Origin: Methanoregulaceae archaeon
GTDB taxonomy: Archaea > Halobacteriota > Methanomicrobia > Methanomicrobiales > Methanospirillaceae
DNA: 11,955 bases
Direction of reading: 5' to 3'
NCBI GenBank assembly: GCA_028679405.1
Contig: JAJRBP010000034.1
Location: 1-11,955, forward strand
Shown here: positions 8,801 through 11,955 of the stretch, one piece after another
Layout: every line of letters starts with the position of its first letter
How positions within the stretch are numbered: position 1 is the first letter of the stretch
Made by a program: the position numbers and the translations under genes
Notes under the pieces: generated by a model
Database searches by the model: none
What the model was told of the DNA's origin: nothing
The model's input: the letters and a program-made list of their open reading frames with translations, nothing else

Positions 8801-10031
8801 TAAAGGGGACGCTGAGGGTGTCGGATGGCGAATTCTCGCTGCTTCCGGATATTGGCCCGGAGTTCTCCGGCAACTCCACTCCGTACTTTCCTTCCGCGTA
8901 CAGGAAATATTCAGGTACGCCCGCCCATTGCCCGGGTATACCGGCGCGGGGGCAGGCGACGTTGTGTATTCCATAGAGGAGGACTCGACAACCTCACCTG
9001 CCATACTCGAAGACATCGATGGGATGGGGCCCGGGATCTCAGACCTTAGTATAAGCGGCGAAAAAGCCGAAAGGGAAGGAAAAGGGGCATCGGACCGGTC
9101 GAAGTACAGGTTCGTAATCCCGTTCGCCCAGCTGGACGCCTGTGAAGAGAAACAGGCTGCAGCCTTCTCCCCCGATACCCAGGAATACCTGCGGGAGGTC
9201 CGGGGGTACCTTGCCCGTGCATTCTTCCAGAAGGACCAGCCCCGCGACCTTGCGTGGGAAGTGAAAGCCCGCGCGATCCTCGCCGGTTTTGTACCTTTCG
9301 CCGGACCTGTCGTGCCCGCAGCCGGGAATTCCCTGCTCAGCCGCGGGGATATCCTCGTCAGGACACGTGAAGGCGAGGACCATCACGATCCCACGAGGTC
9401 GGTGCTTGTAGTCGACTTCGTCGGCGAAGAAGCGGACAAGCCGGGGGGAGGTCGTTCTCCGCGGGTTCGCGGGTTCTGGCTCGCAGAGAAAAACCCGGTG
9501 GCAACAGGGTATCTTGACGAGATCGGGGACCGGTTCAGCCTGATCGCAGTTGCCGGGGACGATACGCAGGGACGTATCGTGCGCCGGCTGGCAGAGGCAT
9601 GCCTGGGATCCGGGCACCCGTGGAAGTATTCACGCTCCGGGACCGCAGTCGATCCGGTGATACGGTTCGAGTGCAGCAGCCTGGTCGTCGAGCACCGCCC
9701 GATGTACCGGCAGCTCAGGCTCGAGGCCTGCCATGATGACAGAACCGGGGCGCTCTCGATCGAAGAGACAGGGTATCCGGCCGGGTCAGCGGTCGTTGAT
9801 ACCGGAGGTCGTGCGGTAACCAGGTGGCAGGGATCGGCGCTGGTGGATATCGCGTACGAGCCGGTTATGGAGGAGATCAGGGTAATCCTTGGGGATGACC
9901 TCGCGAAGTACCTTCAGGGGAGCGGGGTGATCGATGAGATGCCGTTCGCCGGGTCCGGGGTAATCATCAGGTTCATCCCCAGGTCAGTGGCAGAGGAACA
10001 CTGTAGTGACGAAAGCAGTGTGATCGGGTAA
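5838..10031 (+). CDS. Tandem MoxR/dynein-type AAA+ ATPase with TPR-like segment and long uncharacterised C-terminus (VWA8-like)
   Basis: Probable ATP-driven motor paired with the upstream VWA protein, whose last 13 bases it overlaps. GGGAG at 5826-5830 lies seven bases before the ATG. AAA1 (about 25-340): P-loop GESGSGKT 71-78, Walker B-like ILSEINR 163-169 with Ser165 where Asp is expected, sensor-1 Asn207 in ATVNP, and Arg229 in FMNRF. Its lid contains YGPDV and VRHLQRFP. AAA2 (about 375-640): P-loop GEAGVGKN 412-419 with Asn in place of the usual Thr/Ser, Walker B VLDEANK with D484/E485, sensor Asn525, and Arg543 in FMDRF. Residues 674-738 look like two TPR-type helix pairs. A beta-rich, variable region follows at about 740-1075, then an unrecognised C-terminal region at about 1088-1385. 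MoxR proteins normally have one AAA+ domain of about 330 residues. From memory, the GVGKNK P-loop and the lid motifs resemble eukaryotic VWA8. The AAA+ calls are secure; the VWA8 link and the function are inferences. Confidence 0.94.
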   Translation: MHELSGFGSLNVAEKRQGRRVQVAVRLSVGDIEIPAPKDPHLLLVPENVANLRKMWDALRMPTRNNLLITGESGSGKTTLVRYLGEIYREVLAKKAEGERDPALAAHMKARASAFQTRILSFHENLRRSDITERRHYGETGEEKTGWTMSDVMEGVIAGDWNILSEINRTGEDVWAEFNDPLENKAKTLHQRVIRGHPDSRFIATVNPFKSEGRGIYEGKVMSGEFMNRFTNKVHLRYLPPDQEFEVLADYGPDVGPGVIDRLIGLATDIRRDYSEEHGVVPFPVTTRALIRMVRHLQRFPGDVRSLRSLFWRKAYWLDDQIHPPLARRLVEDLLDLHDIVDSPHSGREKTRVVRDTGEGKPVLRIGTVEHPLGTGGSYVPDTVIEEVDRNIEDLEWIAKDMVLSENVLLIGEAGVGKNKLESYLAHLLRANLLVIGMSGETRVSDLLTYRSFGEEEAGKTGDTATLGLRALTDSDQLWMIVLDEANKAQPGVLVSFNDLLQDRVVRLPGGAESPVRASIFVNINPNRPPYEVNDFSFEFMDRFSIHTIVHLPTDQAVEVLRKKYPDADEDFVRDIVEGYYALHPLYSGGVLFEPVTMRNEEAAIERGLQYRDNASNLIDLICSCYGARDARELDAVRGALQAAGFDRSVLPGTGALDALRESWEQDRGSEEKAFSLAATYRAIGKPTSSLQILSTMITGDSERDWVFHLGNAQILLDSDKAGDALAELRKGFSPGRVVRMGDQSRYLVIRPSVRITQGQPRISIEAAKISTGCASLIMSAGASPLRPAFRRASGEFLLTFTDTDHGLAVYEQGIDQQSASRDDRPVLSQDQEGCLRCEASAGNVPLGRLVEEYLALSPSGSDFRQQFCRLPSPPWTGMSVAGEQICRTVTGAGWTIRAVLDSRTGTWAVEILAGGAGPGRVPFRINWTGSKGGPGQISLESSNGGTCAVPAPADPFVHLGFSVLNRTLFIVLADEVVSELHTKGIPDKGDAEGVGWRILAASGYWPGVLRQLHSVLSFRVQEIFRYARPLPGYTGAGAGDVVYSIEEDSTTSPAILEDIDGMGPGISDLSISGEKAEREGKGASDRSKYRFVIPFAQLDACEEKQAAAFSPDTQEYLREVRGYLARAFFQKDQPRDLAWEVKARAILAGFVPFAGPVVPAAGNSLLSRGDILVRTREGEDHHDPTRSVLVVDFVGEEADKPGGGRSPRVRGFWLAEKNPVATGYLDEIGDRFSLIAVAGDDTQGRIVRRLAEACLGSGHPWKYSRSGTAVDPVIRFECSSLVVEHRPMYRQLRLEACHDDRTGALSIEETGYPAGSAVVDTGGRAVTRWQGSALVDIAYEPVMEEIRVILGDDLAKYLQGSGVIDEMPFAGSGVIIRFIPRSVAEEHCSDESSVIG

Positions 10032-10073
10032 CCCTGCATGGAAAGTGTAGTGGGGGCTTGTCCTGGTACCGGA

Positions 10074-10094
10074 TTTTTCTCTCTTTTTCGTTCT
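10074..10094 (+). terminator. T-rich transcription terminator of the VWA/AAA+ operon
   Basis: Two runs of five T in a pyrimidine-rich tract (TTTTTCTCTCTTTTTCG) begin 43 bases after the AAA+ stop codon, in the 92-base gap between convergent genes. Archaea commonly end transcripts at such U-rich stretches without a hairpin, and I see no convincing stem-loop here. The tract is T-rich only on the plus strand, so it fits the AAA+ transcript and not the opposing membrane-protein gene. Confidence 0.55.
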
Positions 10095-10123
10095 GCCCTG
10101 CTATGTGAATCGGATCTCTTCGA

Positions 10124-10687
10124 CTATTTTATGCCGGAAAACCTGTCAGACATTCCAAGTATCCTGTCACGCATCTCCCAGGACTTTATGACACCCCGGA
10201 CGGGAATTTCCCCGGTGCCTTCCTTGTCCCCCACGAGTCCGCCTGAGAGGATGAGGAGAGTCGAGAGTCCGAAAAGCCGCGATACCGGACCCTGCACAAC
10301 CCTGACCTCTGTAATTGTCTCGTAAGGGATTACTGCGATCTTCCGGAATAATACCCCGCGTTCGAACGTGAGAGCATCCTTCGTGAACCGGTATGTCATC
10401 GACTGCCAGTACCTGCGGATCCAGACGATAGCGAAAACTATCGAAAGCAGGACGATTACGGTGATCTCGAGAGCAATTGGCGATTTTTCAGCCAGGATCA
10501 TTGGAATCAGCCACCAGAAGATTCCGCCCCAGACGAGGACGAGGAGGTATACCATATAGAGGAGGCGGAGCCTTGGCGAGGGGCGAAACTCCCAGTCCCC
10601 CGGGGGGTTCCCACGAGGAAATCCACCAGTTGGTTGTTTTGCGCCGGCTTCCCTGGATTCCGACATGACGTCCCGGGGGTTATGCAC
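10124..10687 (-). CDS. Small membrane protein with bacterial-type PH domain (YdbS/YdbT-like)
   Basis: 187-residue predicted membrane protein of unknown function. After a polar, Pro/Gly-rich N-terminus (1-38) come two hydrophobic segments at about 42-65 (rich in Trp, Leu, Tyr, Val) and 72-90, separated by a short loop. A soluble domain at about 94-180 contains YRFTKDALTFERGVLF, IPYETITEVRVVQGPVSR and LFGLSTLLI, a pattern typical of bacterial PH (bPH2) domains, in which two membrane helices precede the PH fold. The start is uncertain. GTG at 10687 has GGAG four bases upstream and overlaps the methyltransferase stop by eight bases, which fits coupled translation. ATG at 10666 (180 residues) lacks a clear ribosome binding site but is a more common start codon. 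It is the last gene of the minus-strand operon. bPH2 proteins are often linked to membranes or envelope stress, but nothing here specifies a role. Confidence 0.85.
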   Translation of the reverse strand: MHNPRDVMSESREAGAKQPTGGFPRGNPPGDWEFRPSPRLRLLYMVYLLVLVWGGIFWWLIPMILAEKSPIALEITVIVLLSIVFAIVWIRRYWQSMTYRFTKDALTFERGVLFRKIAVIPYETITEVRVVQGPVSRLFGLSTLLILSGGLVGDKEGTGEIPVRGVIKSWEMRDRILGMSDRFSGIK

Positions 10688-11525
10688 CCTTCTCCGTCAG
10701 GCATACCCACCGGTCATAGAGCGGGTCTGCCGGGTTCTCGAAGATCTCGCATCCCCGCCCGACCCACCCGGCGACCAGCCGGACCTCGGGCTCCGTCCCG
10801 ACCGTGATAAGAGCGTTGTCCGTGAGAGAGAGGAAGGAGCGGGTGATAGTCTCCCAGAGTTTCTGGTTGAACTGGTTTATCTCCCCGAACATGAGGCCGA
10901 TCCCGTAGGGAGCATGGGGCACGTACTGATCTGCCCGGGTCGCATCGATGCACATGGTCTCCTCCGGGGCGAGCCGGCCTGTTGCGAGCCCGAGCGAGAG
11001 GAGGGAGGCATCGTTGTCGTACGAGAGCGGTGAATACCTCAGTCGGCGCAGGACGTGCGACCCGACGCCTGAACCGCATCCGCAGTCGAGGCACACTCCC
11101 CCCGGGAGGTCTCCCCATACACGCCGGACCAGTCCTTCGACCATTCCCGGTCTGGAGGAATTCATGTCCTCGATGGCCGGGGCAACTGTCGAGAGAATTT
11201 CCCTGCTGAAATACTCCCGTACAGAAGCAGCCCAGGTGGCCCGGTCCTCCTGGTAGATCTCGCCAAGCGTCTCCTCGAAGCGGTCGAGGACATTTATACT
11301 GGGTTTTCTCAGGTGAAACGTCCCTGCGATCCAGGTCTCGCCATCCCCCAGGGCGAGGGCAACCGGGGTCTCCTCCTCATCGATGAGCAGTCTCCCCTGG
11401 TCCCCGGGCAGCTCTGTCAGGGCCTCCGTGAACCTCATCTCGGTGAGTGAGGCAAAAGACGGTTCTATAAACCTCAGGTTCGCGGTCCCAAGAATTTCCG
11501 CGGCTGTTGCGATATGGGCCATCAT
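10680..11525 (-). CDS. Class I SAM-dependent methyltransferase, substrate unknown
   Basis: 281-residue cytoplasmic protein. The Rossmann-type SAM-binding core begins near residue 143: motif I LDCGCGSG at 146-153 is the glycine-rich loop, and the acidic YDND at 169-172 fits the residue that contacts the ribose of SAM. Further core segments are CIDATRADQ at 192-200 and GLMFGEINQFNQ at 210-221. The first 140 residues are not part of the methyltransferase core: they look like a small alpha/beta domain (1-70) followed by helices, and may recognise the substrate. The start ATG overlaps the apgM stop in an ATGA arrangement, so translation is probably coupled; a second ATG follows immediately at 11522. 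A GGTG two bases before the ATG is a poor ribosome binding site, which supports coupling. The fold is clear, but I cannot assign protein, RNA or small-molecule methylation. Confidence 0.88.
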   Translation of the reverse strand: MMAHIATAAEILGTANLRFIEPSFASLTEMRFTEALTELPGDQGRLLIDEEETPVALALGDGETWIAGTFHLRKPSINVLDRFEETLGEIYQEDRATWAASVREYFSREILSTVAPAIEDMNSSRPGMVEGLVRRVWGDLPGGVCLDCGCGSGVGSHVLRRLRYSPLSYDNDASLLSLGLATGRLAPEETMCIDATRADQYVPHAPYGIGLMFGEINQFNQKLWETITRSFLSLTDNALITVGTEPEVRLVAGWVGRGCEIFENPADPLYDRWVCLTEKGA

Positions 11526-11955
11526 GCACCGTACTTATGTGACTTGTTGATAAGGTCAAGGATGACCGGCATGAGCGACTTACCCCTGATACGTGTCAGT
11601 CCGCCTTCCGCACAGGAGATCTCGTCGAACCGGCCGACCGAATCGACCCTGACCACTTCGCCCGCGATGACCAGCGGGACAGGGTCGGCGCTATGGTCCT
11701 TCACCGTGCAGGGTGTGCTGTGGTCGGCGCAGACGACGAGCAGACAACCCGGGAGATTTGCCAGCGGGGCAACTGCGGTATCCAGCCTGCTGATAAAATC
11801 CCGCTTCTCCTCGGCTTTCCCGTCATGGCCTGCCTCGTCCGCACCCTTGATGTTGAGCAGGACGAAGTCGTACGTCCCGAGCGCTTCAACGGCAGCCGCC
11901 ACCTTCCCCCCGATATTGCTCGTCGCGGACCCGGTCGCACCCGGAACGGGGATAT
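11522..11955 (-). CDS. apgM: Archaeal 2,3-bisphosphoglycerate-independent phosphoglycerate mutase, C-terminal part (5' end outside the window)
   Basis: Interconverts 3-phosphoglycerate and 2-phosphoglycerate in cytoplasmic glycolysis/gluconeogenesis, without the 2,3-bisphosphoglycerate cofactor. About 144 C-terminal residues are visible of a family usually near 400. The frame stays open to base 11955, so the GTG at 11902 is an internal Val codon and not a start. Visible family marks are VPGATGS with SNIGGK (11903-11947), the metal-binding KGADEAGHDGK around 11821-11845, and ADHSTPCTVKDHS with DPVPLVIAG around 11665-11728. The Asp and His residues in these motifs are the metal ligands of the alkaline phosphatase superfamily to which the enzyme belongs. 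It is the most upstream gene visible in the minus-strand operon, and its TGA overlaps the methyltransferase ATG. Any promoter lies beyond the window. Confidence 0.93.
   Translation of the reverse strand, partial: IPVPGATGSATSNIGGKVAAAVEALGTYDFVLLNIKGADEAGHDGKAEEKRDFISRLDTAVAPLANLPGCLLVVCADHSTPCTVKDHSADPVPLVIAGEVVRVDSVGRFDEISCAEGGLTRIRGKSLMPVILDLINKSHKYGA

Noticed and set aside
8269..9049. Several overlapping plus-strand frames, suggesting a frameshift in the AAA+ gene
   Set aside because: The long frame is continuous through the region and resumes well-ordered protein after 9090. The extra frames show no homology-like features.
2119..10031. A cobalt or magnesium chelatase (CobS/CobT or BchI/BchD) reading of the pair
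   Set aside because: The VWA region is CobT-like, but the ATPase has two modules plus 650 extra residues, and no large chelatase subunit or cobalamin gene is present.
9100..10031. A Lon-type protease domain at the end of the AAA+ protein
   Set aside because: No Ser-Lys dyad context such as GPSAG is present in the C-terminal part.
1..11955. CRISPR array, tRNA, rRNA, insertion sequence or attachment site
   Set aside because: No regularly spaced direct repeats, no tRNA-like cloverleaf sequence, and no transposase or integrase reading frame was seen.

Overview
The window looks like chromosomal DNA of a GC-rich methanogenic archaeon, most likely of the order Methanomicrobiales (Methanoculleus-like). 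The evidence is an archaeal-type cofactor-independent phosphoglycerate mutase (apgM), a Ski2-like helicase with an N-terminal zinc ribbon, GGAG-type ribosome binding sites, a T-rich (not hairpin) terminator, and strong GC preference at third codon positions. The genus is an inference. I saw no insertion sequence, CRISPR array, tRNA, rRNA or attachment site.

Layout, left to right. (1) Bases 1-1875, plus strand: the 3' part of a superfamily 2 DNA/RNA helicase whose start lies before the window. (2) Bases 1876-2118: an intergenic stretch with a candidate archaeal promoter. (3) Bases 2119-10031, plus strand: two very long genes overlapping by 13 bases. The first encodes a 1243-residue protein with a C-terminal von Willebrand factor A (VWA) domain. 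The second encodes a 1397-residue protein with two tandem MoxR/dynein-type AAA+ ATPase domains, a short TPR-like segment and about 650 C-terminal residues of unknown fold. (4) Bases 10032-10123: a short convergent gap with a T-rich terminator for the plus-strand operon. (5) Bases 10124-11955, minus strand: an operon read right to left, apgM (5' end outside the window), a class I SAM-dependent methyltransferase, and a small membrane protein with a bacterial-type PH domain. Each start overlaps the preceding stop or lies within a few bases of it.

The centre of interest is the VWA/tandem-AAA+ pair. MoxR-type AAA+ ATPases and VWA proteins commonly work together as chaperone-like machines that remodel or metallate a client protein. 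This pair departs from the usual single-domain MoxR of about 330 residues: it has two AAA+ modules in one chain, and each lacks a different conserved magnesium-site residue. Its P-loop and lid motifs recall eukaryotic VWA8, here split into two genes with the VWA part first. No client is encoded next to it in this window, and neither protein has a signal peptide or membrane segment, so it should act in the cytoplasm. The minus-strand operon appears unrelated: glycolysis/gluconeogenesis plus two genes of unknown role.
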